A stretch of DNA of 64,000 bases from Xanthobacteraceae bacterium (lineage in GTDB: Bacteria; Pseudomonadota; Alphaproteobacteria; Rhizobiales; Xanthobacteraceae): positions 94,116 through 158,115 of the forward strand of contig JALHMF010000007.1 of NCBI GenBank assembly GCA_022844205.1. The letters are read 5' to 3'. Below are positions 7,549 to 16,617 of the stretch, piece after piece. The notes beneath the pieces were generated by a model. It saw only the letters and a list, made by a program, of their open reading frames with translations, was not told the DNA's origin and made no database searches. Each line of letters begins with the position of its first letter. Position 1 is the stretch's first letter. A program made the translations under genes and the position numbers.

Positions 7549-10355
7549 TGGCCGAGCCTTTCGAGCAGCGCGGGGATGTGCACCTGATCCGCCTTGTAAT
7601 TACCGGTCAGCACATACATCACGATGTTCACGCCCGTTCGATAGGCGAATTCGCGCTGGCGCGGCTCGCCCGGCGTCAGCGGCAAAAGCGGCTGGCCATC
7701 GGTCGCGACGGCCCAGGCGCCGGCGAGGTCGTTCGACGTGATCAGAATCGGCGAAACGCCGTCGCCCGCGCGGGCGGGTCGCGTCTCGGCTTCTTCTTGC
7801 GCGGCCGGCAGCGCCTCGACCCAGAGCGATCCATCGGTGAAGCGGCCGGGAAAATCGCGCAGCAGATAAAACGACTTTGTCAGCACATGGTCGCGCGGGA
7901 CCGGCTCAAGCTCCGGGATGTCGAGCGAGGCGAGGATTTCCCGAAGCCGCGCGAGGGCGGGCGACACTTGATCCGGGCGTCCGCCGATCTGAGAGAACGC
8001 ATCGCGGGTGTCGAACAGGATCGTGCCGCCTTGTTTCATGTAGATGTCGATGCGGGCGAGCGTGGCCGGATTCAGTTTTGCCGTGTTGCCGGTAATCGGC
8101 CAGTACAGCATGGGGAAGAACGCAAGCTCGTCGCGCGTAACGTCGACCGCGATCGGATCGGCGGGTTCGAGAGCGGTGCGCTGGGCGAGGAACGAGGACA
8201 GTCCTTCCAGTCCCGCGCGGCTGATATTGTCGATCTGGCTGTCGCCTGAAAGCACATAGGCAAGGCGCGTCTGCAGGAGCGCCCGCATCGCGAAATTCTC
8301 GTCGCGTGGTTTTTGCTGCGCGAAGCCATCGCCGCCCGCGAGCGAGGCGAGGAAAATACCGAGTGCCATCGCGGCGGTGGCACGGCGCAGTCCGAGTTTT
8401 GCAAGCCCGCCCGCGAGCAGGAAAACGACGATCGCATCGGCAAGCAGCAGCATCAGCACGGTCAGCAGGAAATTCGGACGAAGATCGACGGCATCGCCCT
8501 GACGATAAGGTTCGGTGCGTGCGGCAAGCGGGCCGAGGGCAAGCGGTGCGAGGCGATCCGCGGCAGCGAGCGTGTTCACCGCGACCATGCCTTCCGGCGG
8601 ACCGTAGAAGCCCGGCGGATGATCTTCCACCGCCCGGCCGCGATAGTCGGCAGGAATCGGTTTTGCGGTCGGCCCGGGCGCGGAGAAAATGCCGAACCCG
8701 TCCAGGAGGCGCGATGGCGCAATCGTGGGGGCGGCCCCGCGTTCGCGGGGAGGGGCGGCATCGGTCGCGGCGGCGCTGGAGCCTGCCAGCGCGATGACGG
8801 AGCGAAGCATCTCCACGAAGGTACCAGAAAGCGGGAGATTCGACCACGCGGTATCGGCGCTAACATGGAACAGAGCGATCATGCCGCGGGCGCGCTTGAC
8901 GCCGGTCACAAGCGGCGTGCCGTCGGCGAGCGAAGCCCAGGTCCTGTCTGCAAGCACGGCGTCGGGTTCGGCCAGCACCTGCCGCATGACGGTCACATCG
9001 CCGGGCACGGCCATATCCACGAATGGTCCTTGCCGCGAAAAGCTGCCGAGTTTCTGCGGCTGCTCCCATGACAACGATCCGCCCAGCACGCGTCCGCCAC
9101 GGCGGAGTTTCACCGGAACCAACTGATCGTCGTTCGCCGCTGCAAGGCGCGGACCGGCGAAGCGGATGAGCGTGCCGCCTTCGTCGATCCATTTGGTCAG
9201 CCGATCGCGAGCCTCCACACCGATATTGCCGACATCGGAGAGAACGATCACGGGCAGCCGCTGTTCGATGAAGCGGGTAACGGCTTCGCCGGCCGAGGCG
9301 CCTTCCGCCAAGCGGACATCGGCGAAGGGTCCAAGTGCGCGGGTCAGATAAAACGTGGCGGCGAGGAGCGGTTGCGCGGTATCGGTGCTGGCGCCGGAGA
9401 CGACGCCGACGGTGCGGCGGCGCCAGCGCTTGTCGAGCAGCACGACGCTGCCGGCGGACTGCTCGCCCGCGATCTCCAGCCTGGCGATGTCGTTGCGGAT
9501 TTCAACAGGAAGGTCGAAGCGCGTCTCGGTTTCGAGCGAGCCGGCCGCGAAGGAAAATTCCGCATCGCCGAGGGCGAGCCCGCGCAGATCGCGGGCGCGA
9601 ACGATGCCCACGCCGGGCGAAGCGCCATCTGCACGCAACACTTTCACCGACAGCGCGCCGGCTGCGTTGTCCGCGGCCGTCAATGCGCGTGCGCTCGTCA
9701 TCCCGCCGTTCAGAACGGCGACCCGATCGCGGGCCATGTTGAAAAGCGCGTTGGCAAATTTCTCACTGTCCCCTTGGTCGATGCCGTCGCTCATCCAGAT
9801 CACGGAAGCGTCCGGGACCGATTGCAAAAGTTTTGCCAGCGGGGCCAGCAGCGTATTGCGGTCCGGTGTATGCGGAGCAGGCGCCAGCAGTTTCAGGGCT
9901 TCGCGCGCTTCGCCGGGGCGGAGCAGCGACACTTCCTTCGCAGGATTGCCGGTCGCGAGCACGGCGATGCCGCGGCTTTCGGCTTCCGCACGGCCGACGA
10001 TCGCTTCGGCTGCGGCGATACGCTCGCGCCAGGCAGGTGCCGCGGCCCAGCCGGAATCGATCAGCAGCACAATCGGTCCGGTCGGGCGGGACCCGGCGGG
10101 CGGCGGATTCCAGACCGGGCCGGCGGCCGCGAGAATGATGAGGGCCGCGAGCAGCAGGCGGAGTGCGGTCAGCCACCACGGCGTGCGTGAGGGCGTTTCT
10201 TCCTTCGGCTCGATGCCGAAGAGCATGCGCGTGGGCGGAAATGTAACGCGCCGCGGCGTCGGCGGCATCAGCCGCAGCAGCCACCACAGCACCGGAAGCG
10301 AAAGCAGCGCGAACAGAATAAAGGGGGAAGTGAAGGCTAGCGGCAGGCCCATCAT
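7545..10355 (-). CDS. BatA-type N-terminus / DUF4159 membrane protein
   Basis: 936 aa from the ATG that overlaps the DUF58 stop (ATGA); the 45 extra in-frame residues upstream lie inside DUF58 and are not needed. Residues 1-90 carry the aerotolerance-regulator (BatA) N-terminal pattern: two helices around LPVLWWLLRLMPPTPRRV and the FGIEPKEETPSRTPWWL segment. The middle is VWA-like. A further helix pair lies near residues 640-690, and the last ~215 residues are a DUF4159 domain with MLYWPITG and GGTILFDTRDAF. It is the third gene of the MoxR operon and probably acts at the inner membrane. Confidence 0.85.
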   Translation of the reverse strand: MMGLPLAFTSPFILFALLSLPVLWWLLRLMPPTPRRVTFPPTRMLFGIEPKEETPSRTPWWLTALRLLLAALIILAAAGPVWNPPPAGSRPTGPIVLLIDSGWAAAPAWRERIAAAEAIVGRAEAESRGIAVLATGNPAKEVSLLRPGEAREALKLLAPAPHTPDRNTLLAPLAKLLQSVPDASVIWMSDGIDQGDSEKFANALFNMARDRVAVLNGGMTSARALTAADNAAGALSVKVLRADGASPGVGIVRARDLRGLALGDAEFSFAAGSLETETRFDLPVEIRNDIARLEIAGEQSAGSVVLLDKRWRRRTVGVVSGASTDTAQPLLAATFYLTRALGPFADVRLAEGASAGEAVTRFIEQRLPVIVLSDVGNIGVEARDRLTKWIDEGGTLIRFAGPRLAAANDDQLVPVKLRRGGRVLGGSLSWEQPQKLGSFSRQGPFVDMAVPGDVTVMRQVLAEPDAVLADRTWASLADGTPLVTGVKRARGMIALFHVSADTAWSNLPLSGTFVEMLRSVIALAGSSAAATDAAPPRERGAAPTIAPSRLLDGFGIFSAPGPTAKPIPADYRGRAVEDHPPGFYGPPEGMVAVNTLAAADRLAPLALGPLAARTEPYRQGDAVDLRPNFLLTVLMLLLADAIVVFLLAGGLAKLGLRRATAAMALGIFLASLAGGDGFAQQKPRDENFAMRALLQTRLAYVLSGDSQIDNISRAGLEGLSSFLAQRTALEPADPIAVDVTRDELAFFPMLYWPITGNTAKLNPATLARIDIYMKQGGTILFDTRDAFSQIGGRPDQVSPALARLREILASLDIPELEPVPRDHVLTKSFYLLRDFPGRFTDGSLWVEALPAAQEEAETRPARAGDGVSPILITSNDLAGAWAVATDGQPLLPLTPGEPRQREFAYRTGVNIVMYVLTGNYKADQVHIPALLERLGQ

Positions 10356-11308
10356 AATGCGGCCTCGTCGATTGCCCGTGTCGCCGGCTGCAATTGCGGG
10401 AGCGCATCGGGCGTTGCACTCATCCGTGCGTGCAGGGCGAGCAGCATCTGGCTTACCGGCTTGTCGGTGCGGTGGATCGCGAAGCTCCATGCGCGGCGCG
10501 CGGTCTCGGCGCGGATCGCGGCACGATGCAGCGCCACGCGCTGGATATACTCCGCGGCCCAGGCCTCGGCGCGCCCGACGGTGATCGCTTCACCGCCTTC
10601 CGGTTCCTCGAATTCGATGCGGCCGGAATAGGGGAATGTTTCTTCCGCAGGATCGACGATCTGCACGATATGGCCGCCGGCACCGCTGCCGGCGAAATGC
10701 GTAATCGCCTTCACGATTTCTTCCGTCGGACTCCAGAAGTCGCCGAGCAGCAAGACCTCATCGTGCGAGCCCGGCTTGAAATTCACGGGCAGACTCGACG
10801 GTTCGCCCGGCTGATGCACGATCGCTTCCACCATGCGCTCGATCACCCCGCGCGTGGAGGTTGGCCGCATGATGCCAGGCATGCCGACGCGTTCGCCGCC
10901 GCGCACGAGAAGTTCTGCGAGCGCAAAGGCGAGCAGCAGCGCATGATCGCGCTTCATCGCAGGCGCCAGGTTCGACTTGAACGTCATCGAGGCCGAACAG
11001 TCCGGCCAGATCCAGATCGTGTGGGCCGCTTCCCATTCGCGCTCGCGCACAAACAGAAGATCGTCGCGGGCGGAACGGCGCCAGTCGATGCGGCTTGCCG
11101 GTTCGCCACCGACGAAGCGGCGGTACTGCCAGAAATTCTCGCCCGGACCGGCGCGGCGGCGGCCGTGCACACCGTGGAATATGGAGGCGGAGACACGCCG
11201 CGCTTCCAGGACGAGACGTGGCATCGAGGCCATGAGGGATGCGGATTGCTGCGCGCCGGTGCGAACCGCGCGTTCCGCCTTCCGCATGACTCCAGGGACT
11301 TCGGCCAT
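10352..11308 (-). CDS. DUF58 domain-containing protein
   Basis: 318 aa. The DUF58 signature is present: GRRRAGPGENFWQYRRFVGG, then RIDWRRSARDDLLFVREREW (about residues 60-100). A VWA-like remainder follows, with IWPDCSASMTFKS corresponding to the MIDAS strand. DUF58 proteins almost always follow a MoxR ATPase, as here with a 4-bp gap. They are thought to be its substrate or adaptor. No transmembrane segment is obvious, so the protein should be cytoplasmic or peripheral. The stop overlaps the next start by 4 bp. Confidence 0.9.
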   Translation of the reverse strand: MAEVPGVMRKAERAVRTGAQQSASLMASMPRLVLEARRVSASIFHGVHGRRRAGPGENFWQYRRFVGGEPASRIDWRRSARDDLLFVREREWEAAHTIWIWPDCSASMTFKSNLAPAMKRDHALLLAFALAELLVRGGERVGMPGIMRPTSTRGVIERMVEAIVHQPGEPSSLPVNFKPGSHDEVLLLGDFWSPTEEIVKAITHFAGSGAGGHIVQIVDPAEETFPYSGRIEFEEPEGGEAITVGRAEAWAAEYIQRVALHRAAIRAETARRAWSFAIHRTDKPVSQMLLALHARMSATPDALPQLQPATRAIDEAAL

Positions 11309-11312
11309 TCGA

Positions 11313-12326
11313 TTATCCGAGGCGCTCTTTCAGGCGGCCGATGATGCCGTAGATCGTTTCGCCTTCCGCGCGCGCAGAGAAGGTCAGTGCCATGCGGTGC
11401 TTCAGCACCGGTTCGGCGAGCGCCACCACGTCATCCACGGAAGGGGCGAGGCGGCCGTCGAGCAGCGCGCGCGCGCGCACGGCGAGCATCAGCGCCTGGG
11501 AAGCGCGCGGGCTCGGACCCCATGCGATGTATTTCGTGATCGAATCGCCGCCGTCGGCATCGGGGCGGGCGGAGCGGACGAGATTCAGAATCGCGTCCAC
11601 GACCGACTGGCCGACCGGGATACGGCGCACGAGGCGCTGTGCGGCGAGCAGGTCGTCGGCGCTCATCGCTTGCTTCGGTTTTGTTTCTTCAGCACCGGTG
11701 GTGTCGAGCAGAATGCGCTTTTCGGATTCGCGGTCCGGGTAGAAGACGTCGATCTCCATCAGGAATCGGTCGAGCTGCGCTTCCGGCAACGGATAGGTGC
11801 CTTCCTGTTCCAGCGGATTCTGCGTGGAGAGCACATGGAAAGGCCGCGGCAGGTCATGCCGCTGGCCGGCGATGGTCACATGATATTCCTGCATTGATTG
11901 CAGGAGTGCCGACTGCGTGCGCGGGCTGGCACGGTTGATCTCGTCGGCGAGCAGGAGCTGGCCGAAAATCGGACCCTTGATGAAGCGGAACGCGCGCTTG
12001 CCGCCCGCACTTTCCTCCAGCACTTCCGATCCGAGAATGTCGGAAGGCATCAGGTCGGGCGTGAACTGGATGCGCCGTGCGTCGAGGCCGAGGACCGTAC
12101 CCATCGTATCCACGAGCTTGGTCTTGGCGAGGCCGGGGACGCCGACCAGCAGCGCATGGCCGCCAGCGATGATGGTAATGAGCGCCCGCTCGACCACCGC
12201 CTCCTGACCGAAGATCACGGAACCGATCGCGGCGCGGGCATTCTTGATGCTGGCAGCGGTGGACTCGGCGGCGCGAACGATCGCCTGATCGAGGCTTTCC
12301 ATATTTTCGCTTTTGGCAGGGCTCAT
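11313..12326 (-). CDS. MoxR-family AAA+ ATPase
   Basis: 337 aa from the ATG preceded by CCGGAGGACC; a longer in-frame version adds 18 residues but lacks a ribosome site. Walker A is GVPGLAKT (residues 62-69), the MoxR variant. Walker B is LLLADEI (~124-130), followed by NRASPRTQSALL, the sensor-1 region STQNPLEQEGTYPLPEAQLD and a sensor-2/lid domain to the C-terminus. MoxR ATPases act as chaperones that mature or activate VWA-containing partner proteins. This is the first gene of a four-gene operon running to 5485. Confidence 0.93.
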   Translation of the reverse strand: MSPAKSENMESLDQAIVRAAESTAASIKNARAAIGSVIFGQEAVVERALITIIAGGHALLVGVPGLAKTKLVDTMGTVLGLDARRIQFTPDLMPSDILGSEVLEESAGGKRAFRFIKGPIFGQLLLADEINRASPRTQSALLQSMQEYHVTIAGQRHDLPRPFHVLSTQNPLEQEGTYPLPEAQLDRFLMEIDVFYPDRESEKRILLDTTGAEETKPKQAMSADDLLAAQRLVRRIPVGQSVVDAILNLVRSARPDADGGDSITKYIAWGPSPRASQALMLAVRARALLDGRLAPSVDDVVALAEPVLKHRMALTFSARAEGETIYGIIGRLKERLG

Positions 12327-12513
12327 CGGTCCTCCGGTAAAATTCTCAATCGGGCTCGGTTCGCAGCCAGATTCATGCAAGTTTCATGCGCACGAAAGCC
12401 CGCGACTCCGTCCCAATCAAGGCAAATCGGATGCCCCATGTGCGTTATCCTTGAAAGGGTTAGGAAAACGAGGATGACGATCACGAATTTGCGATCATGC
12501 CAGCGGGGCTGCG

Positions 12514-13089
12514 ATGGATGAGGACGGCCAAAGGGGGCTGGAATCGCTTGCGGCCGCGCTCGGTACGGGCCGGAAGGCACCGCCGGTGCATCTTTGGAAC
12601 CCGCCCTACTGTGGCGAACTCGACATGCGCATCGCGGCCGACGGCACCTGGTTCTACATGGGCACGCCGATCGGGCGGCCTGCCCTGGTGAAGCTGTTTG
12701 CGTCCGTGCTGAAGAAAGAGGACGGGAAATATTTTCTGGTAACGCCGGTTGAGAAAGTCGGGATCCGGGTGGATGACGCGCCGTTCCAGGCGGTCGAGAT
12801 GGAAACGCGGGCCGAAGGTGACCGCACGCTGATCTTCCGCACCAATGTGGACGATGTCGTGGAATGCAACGCGGATCACGCCCTGCGCTTCGAGCCGGAA
12901 GCGGATACCGAGGGCCTGCGTCCCTATCTGCATGTACGGCGCGATCTCTGGGCACGCGTGACGCGCACGCTTTATTTCGATCTGGTGTTTCTGGGCGAAA
13001 TCCGCGAAACAGGCGGCAGGGAAATGTTCGGCGTCGTCTCGGCGGGCGAATTCTTTCCGATGGGGCCGGCGGAACTGGTGAAGGGCTGA
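12514..13089 (+). CDS. DUF1285 protein
   Basis: 191 aa. It matches the DUF1285 pattern: PPVHLWNPPYCGELDMRI, then WFYMGTPIGRPALVKLFASV, FLVTPVEKVGIRVDDAPFQA and a C-terminal VSAGEFFPMG. The biochemical role is unknown. It opens a compact four-gene run: its TGA overlaps the ATG of the following Nudix gene, which points to translational coupling. It is transcribed divergently from moxR, leaving a 187-bp intergenic region that must hold both promoters. Confidence 0.85.
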   Translation: MDEDGQRGLESLAAALGTGRKAPPVHLWNPPYCGELDMRIAADGTWFYMGTPIGRPALVKLFASVLKKEDGKYFLVTPVEKVGIRVDDAPFQAVEMETRAEGDRTLIFRTNVDDVVECNADHALRFEPEADTEGLRPYLHVRRDLWARVTRTLYFDLVFLGEIRETGGREMFGVVSAGEFFPMGPAELVKG

Positions 13090-13760
13090 TGATCGCCAAC
13101 GAACTGCTGAAACCGGGCGATCATTCGGAGCCAGTGCTCTCGTTTGTCGAACTTGCGCGAAAAAAACTTGTTTCGATCGCGCCCAATCTTGAATCCATCC
13201 GCAGCGATGTGCCGCCGACGGGCGATCATGTGCTGTCGCCGGAGATCAAGGACATCGCGACCGGCATGCCGCCGAAGCCGGCGGCGGTGCTGGTGCCGGT
13301 GATGGCGCGCGAGCAACCCACTGTGTTGCTGACACTGCGCACCGATACCTTGCCCACCCATGCGGGACAGATTTCGTTTCCGGGCGGCAAGCTCGACGCC
13401 ACGGACCCCGATCCGCTCGCAACGGCACTGCGCGAAGCGCAGGAGGAGATCGGGCTGGAGCCTGGATTTGTCGATCCGCTGGGCTATCTGGAGCCGTATC
13501 TGAGCGGGACCGGCTTCCGGATCGTGCCGGTGGTTGCGCTGGTTTCGCCGGCGTTCGACCTGAAGCTGAATCCCGCTGAAGTGGCCGAAACCTTCGAAGT
13601 GCCGCTGGAATTCCTGATGCAGCCGCAGAACCATTTACGGGACAGCCGGGAATGGAGAGGCCGCCAGCGAAGCTTCTATGCGATCACCCATGGCGAGCGC
13701 TACATTTGGGGAATCACGGCCGGGATTCTCCGCAACCTCTATGAGCGGCTTTATCGCTGA
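13089..13760 (+). CDS. Nudix hydrolase of the CoA pyrophosphatase type
   Basis: 223 aa, starting at the ATG that shares its A with the DUF1285 stop. The Nudix box has the form GGKLDATDPDPLATALREAQ then EEIGL (about residues 97-121). It is preceded by THAGQISFPGGK, the segment diagnostic of the CoA/NudL-like branch that cleaves coenzyme A or acyl-CoA diphosphates. Such activity could trim oxidised or surplus CoA, but the substrate is inferred from family only. It overlaps its downstream neighbour by one base (TGATG). Confidence 0.88.
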   Translation: MIANELLKPGDHSEPVLSFVELARKKLVSIAPNLESIRSDVPPTGDHVLSPEIKDIATGMPPKPAAVLVPVMAREQPTVLLTLRTDTLPTHAGQISFPGGKLDATDPDPLATALREAQEEIGLEPGFVDPLGYLEPYLSGTGFRIVPVVALVSPAFDLKLNPAEVAETFEVPLEFLMQPQNHLRDSREWRGRQRSFYAITHGERYIWGITAGILRNLYERLYR

Positions 13761-14023
13761 TGGCACGCACCGCAATCATTGAAGCGCTGTTGTTCCTGAC
13801 GCCCTTCGCGGTCTACGCGATGGTGCTCTACGCCACCGCGCGCGATGCACGCCAGGCGGAGCACTGGACGATGCGGATGCTGACGATCCTCGCGATCATC
13901 GGTTTTGTGCTCGTAATTGTGGGCCTCGTCTTCTTCGCGCATTTCGGCGGCGCACCACCCGGCGCGGAATATGAACCGGCGCATATGGAAAACGGAAAGC
14001 TCGTTCCGGGCCGGCTGAAATGA
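13760..14023 (+). CDS. Small two-helix membrane protein (DUF6111-like)
   Basis: 87 aa with two predicted transmembrane helices (residues ~5-26 and ~42-64) and a short polar tail, PGAEYEPAHMENGKLVPGRL. It lies between the Nudix and CCA-adding genes with overlaps on both sides (TGATG and ATGA), an arrangement I associate with DUF6111 in this order. The family name is from memory and moderately certain; the function is unknown. The overlaps and membrane pattern make the gene itself secure. Confidence 0.75.
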   Translation: MARTAIIEALLFLTPFAVYAMVLYATARDARQAEHWTMRMLTILAIIGFVLVIVGLVFFAHFGGAPPGAEYEPAHMENGKLVPGRLK

Positions 14024-15273
14024 CACCGCCGGCGACGATCCGCCTCGCGCCGGAGAAAGCGCCATGGCTCGCCACCGGACCGTTGAAGAAAATCCTTTCC
14101 GTACTCGATGCCGACGGCGAGGAAGCGCGGGTAGTGGGCGGCGCCGTCCGCAACACGCTGCTCGGCATTCCGCCCGGCGACTTCGACATTGCCACCACCG
14201 CGAAACCGGAAGAGGTTTTGAAGCGGGCCGCCTCGGCGGGCTTCCATGCGGTGCCGACCGGAATCGAACACGGCACGATTACGCTTGTGGTGAATGACAA
14301 GCCGTTCGAAGTGACGACGCTGCGCGAGGATGTCGAAACCGACGGACGCCACGCGGTGGTGAAGTTCGGCCGCGACTGGAAAAAGGATGCCGAACGGCGC
14401 GACTTCACCATCAATGCGCTGTTTCTGACGCGCCATTTTGACGTGATCGATTTCGCCGGCGGGATCGCCGATATCAAGAACCGGAAAATACGGTTCATCG
14501 GCGATGCGGAGCGGCGCATTGCGGAAGACTATCTGCGCGTACTGCGCTTCTTTCGCTTTTACGCCGCTTACGGCGAAGGCGTGATGGATGCGGAAGGGCT
14601 AACCGCCTGCATTCGCGCGCGGCCGCATCTTGCGCAGCTTTCACGCGAGCGCGTGCGCGTTGAATTGTTGAAACTGCTCGCGGCGAAACATGCCATTCCG
14701 GCGCTCGCCAGCATGAGCGAGGCTGGAATCTTGATTGATGTGCTTGGCGGCGTGCCGCTGCTCGCGAGCGTCAGCAACCTGATCAAGGCCGAAACGGAAC
14801 TGAGGATCGAGCATTCCGCCGTCCGGCATCTCGGTGCGCTCGCGGTTCGTATCCGCGAAGACGCGGATCGCCTGCGCGAGCGGTTGCGCCTCGCCAACGA
14901 AGAGCACCGGCGGCTGCGTGGCATGGCCGAGAACTGGTGGCGGATCGATCCGGCCGAAGGCGAGGCTCAGTCCAAGGCGCTGCTCTACCGCATCGGGGCG
15001 GAGAATTTCCGCGACCGGGCGCTGATTGCATTCTCGCGTTCAGCGGAGAAGGCTGACGATAGGGGTTGGAAGAATCTGGTCGGGCTGCCGGAACGCTGGG
15101 CCACGCCGAAATTCCCGCTGGCTTCGAAGGACTTCGTGCAGCGCGGCGTGGAGAAAGGTCCGGCGCTGGGGGCCGCTCTCGCGCGAGCGGAGGAAGCGTG
15201 GATCGCGGCGGGCTTCCCTCAAGAAAAATCCGCGCTTGATGCAATCGTGCAAGCGGCGATTGTTGCGAAATAG
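14020..15273 (+). CDS. cca: CCA tRNA nucleotidyltransferase / poly(A)-polymerase family protein
   Basis: 417 aa. The class II nucleotidyltransferase head shows ARVVGGAVRNTLLG (residues ~36-49) and the catalytic pair D54-x-D56 in PPGDFDIATT. EVTTLREDVETDGRHA and RRDFTINALF motifs follow, then the RNA-binding helices (EDYLRVLRFFRFYAAYGEG). It adds or repairs the 3'-CCA of tRNAs. Bacterial CCA-adding enzymes and poly(A) polymerases share this head. The lack of an added C-terminal PAP extension and this gene order favour CCA addition. It is the last gene of the DUF1285 run. Confidence 0.9.
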   Translation: MTPPATIRLAPEKAPWLATGPLKKILSVLDADGEEARVVGGAVRNTLLGIPPGDFDIATTAKPEEVLKRAASAGFHAVPTGIEHGTITLVVNDKPFEVTTLREDVETDGRHAVVKFGRDWKKDAERRDFTINALFLTRHFDVIDFAGGIADIKNRKIRFIGDAERRIAEDYLRVLRFFRFYAAYGEGVMDAEGLTACIRARPHLAQLSRERVRVELLKLLAAKHAIPALASMSEAGILIDVLGGVPLLASVSNLIKAETELRIEHSAVRHLGALAVRIREDADRLRERLRLANEEHRRLRGMAENWWRIDPAEGEAQSKALLYRIGAENFRDRALIAFSRSAEKADDRGWKNLVGLPERWATPKFPLASKDFVQRGVEKGPALGAALARAEEAWIAAGFPQEKSALDAIVQAAIVAK

Positions 15274-15300
15274 ATTCGGTTTTCAAACAGCGATGGCAGC

Positions 15301-15443
15301 ACCTCATCCTGAGGAGCCCGCCGCTCATCCTTCGAGACGCTCGCGGAGTTTATACTTGCGCGCGCCGAAGGCGCGACACGAGGGCTCGCTCATCAGGATG
15401 AGGCAGAGGGTGTTGATGCGGCGGGCGTCTCGAAGGATGGAGG
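15301..15443. repeat. Family-A palindromic repeat, copy 1
   Basis: The outer motif CCTCATCCTGAGGAGC, then CATCCTTCGAGACGCTCG, is mirrored at the far side by CTCATCAGGATGAGG and GCGTCTCGAAGGATGG. These form two nested or adjacent hairpins. The same building blocks recur at 16486-16580. It is intergenic and non-coding. Confidence 0.8.
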
Positions 15444-15858
15444 TGCGCGCCTTCGTTCGCGCGAGCGGAATTGCCCGCGCGTCGGAAATCGGGGAGACGG
15501 AGCGCCGAAAGGCGCAAGGTCTTCCGAAACATGATCCGCCTGCGAAGCGGACCTCGCCTTTCAACGCTCCATCGCGGCGTCTTCCTTCGATCCGGGCCGC
15601 GCTTTTCGTGAGAGGCGCAAGGATTTCTCCAGCACATCTCTCCGTCAGCCAAGCTCCTGGCAGGCGGGCGTAGTCCCGCCGGGCGGAGCCCCGGACCGCC
15701 CCGGCCTGTGTTTGCGAAACACTTGCGGAGGCGCCGCCTCCCGCTCCACAAACAAGACGCCTCATGAGTGCGTCCCCGGTGAGCGGGAGTGAGGCGGAGT
15801 TTAAGGGAGGTACGGAGAGCGGGGATAAGGTGGCGTAAGTTGCTGAAAGGATTGAATT

Positions 15859-15888
15859 GTCATCGCCGGACTTGAGCCCGGCAATGAC
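15859..15888. repeat. Family-B palindromic repeat, solo half
   Basis: A single hairpin beginning GTCATCGCCGG and ending CCGGCAATGAC, with a short loop. It corresponds to one arm of the paired family-B elements found elsewhere in the window. Confidence 0.75.
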
Positions 15889-15976
15889 GAGGCTTGGTCT
15901 TAGCAGGGACGACCGTTCAAGGCCTCGTCATCCCGAGTTGATATGACAGCGGCGGCGAACAGCCTATGTTCTCCTC

Positions 15977-16465
15977 ATGCGACGTTTTCTGCGCGGATTG
16001 ATGATCTTTGTGTTGGGAGGACTGCTTGGCACGGCGTTCGGCTTTGCGTTGGGCATCCTGTTCTTCCCGTACATTTTCCCGCCGCCGCCCGCCGCCGAGG
16101 TGATGACCGAAGCTGACCGTTCGCCACTCGCAGCGACCGGTACTTTCATTCATGCCAACCCGTCCGATCCCGTGCATTGGGGGCGCGGTAAGGTCAGTGT
16201 GTACGAAAAGACGGTGTTTCTCGAACAGGATTTCGAAGTCGGACCGGGGCCGAAATACCACGTTTATCTCGTGCCGAAGGCTGGCATCCGGAAAGAAGCC
16301 GACGTGAAGGGTACGATGTTTGTCGATCTCGGCCGCCTGCGCGCCTTCAAGGGCAGCCAGCGCTACAGCATTCCATCTGGCGTTGACCTCGCGAAATATC
16401 CGAGCGTGGTGATCTGGTGCGAGGCGTTCGGCGTTTTGATCTCGCCGGCGGATTTGAAACGCTGA
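15977..16465 (+). CDS. DM13 domain membrane-anchored protein
   Basis: 162 aa. One N-terminal transmembrane helix (residues ~7-34, LMIFVLGGLLGTAFGFALGI) is followed by a proline stretch and a periplasmic DM13 domain (~50-160). That domain opens with GTFIHANPSDPVHWGRGKVS and includes FEVGPGPKYHVYLVPKAG and YPSVVIWCEAFGVLISPADL. The single cysteine in VVIWCEAF is the residue conserved in DM13 domains, for which a redox or cytochrome-like role has been proposed but not proved. Monocistronic. Confidence 0.85.
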   Translation: MRRFLRGLMIFVLGGLLGTAFGFALGILFFPYIFPPPPAAEVMTEADRSPLAATGTFIHANPSDPVHWGRGKVSVYEKTVFLEQDFEVGPGPKYHVYLVPKAGIRKEADVKGTMFVDLGRLRAFKGSQRYSIPSGVDLAKYPSVVIWCEAFGVLISPADLKR

Positions 16466-16485
16466 AATAAATCCTCATTCCTCTA

Positions 16486-16580
16486 ACCTCATGCTGAGGA
16501 GCGCCGCGAAGCGGCGCGTCTCGAAGCATGAGGCCGCCTTCATCCTTCGAGACGGCGCTTCGCGCCTCCTCAGGATGAGG
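16486..16580. repeat. Family-A palindromic repeat, copy 2
   Basis: Two consecutive hairpins. The first runs from CCTCATGCTGAGGAGC to GTCTCGAAGCATGAGG; the second from CATCCTTCGAGACGGC to CCTCCTCAGGATGAGG. It lies between the DM13 gene and the 3' end of hemF, both of which read toward it, so it could also serve as a transcription end point. Confidence 0.82.
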
Positions 16581-16617
16581 CGGATTGCAGACGGAGTTTG
16601 CGAACTGTTCTGGAGAA

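Larger units (their letters stand above)
15274..15976. other. 703-bp gene-free region with palindromic repeats
   Basis: No credible gene on either strand; the open frames here consist of repeat translations and GC-driven shadows. The left part (15301-15443) is a family-A palindromic repeat and the right part contains a family-B half-element (15859-15888). Between them is GC-rich sequence with many short inverted repeats and no obvious promoter. The last ~80 bp presumably contain the promoter of the DM13 gene. Confidence 0.7.

Noticed and set aside
6031..7587. A 518-codon open frame antisense to the last gene of the MoxR operon
   Set aside because: Arg/Ala/His-rich shadow translation typical of high-GC DNA; no recognisable motif, and it conflicts with a well-supported operon.
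15325..15765. Possible protein gene in the 15.3-15.8 kb gap
   Set aside because: The frame starts inside a palindromic repeat and translates it; composition and lack of a ribosome site mark it as spurious.
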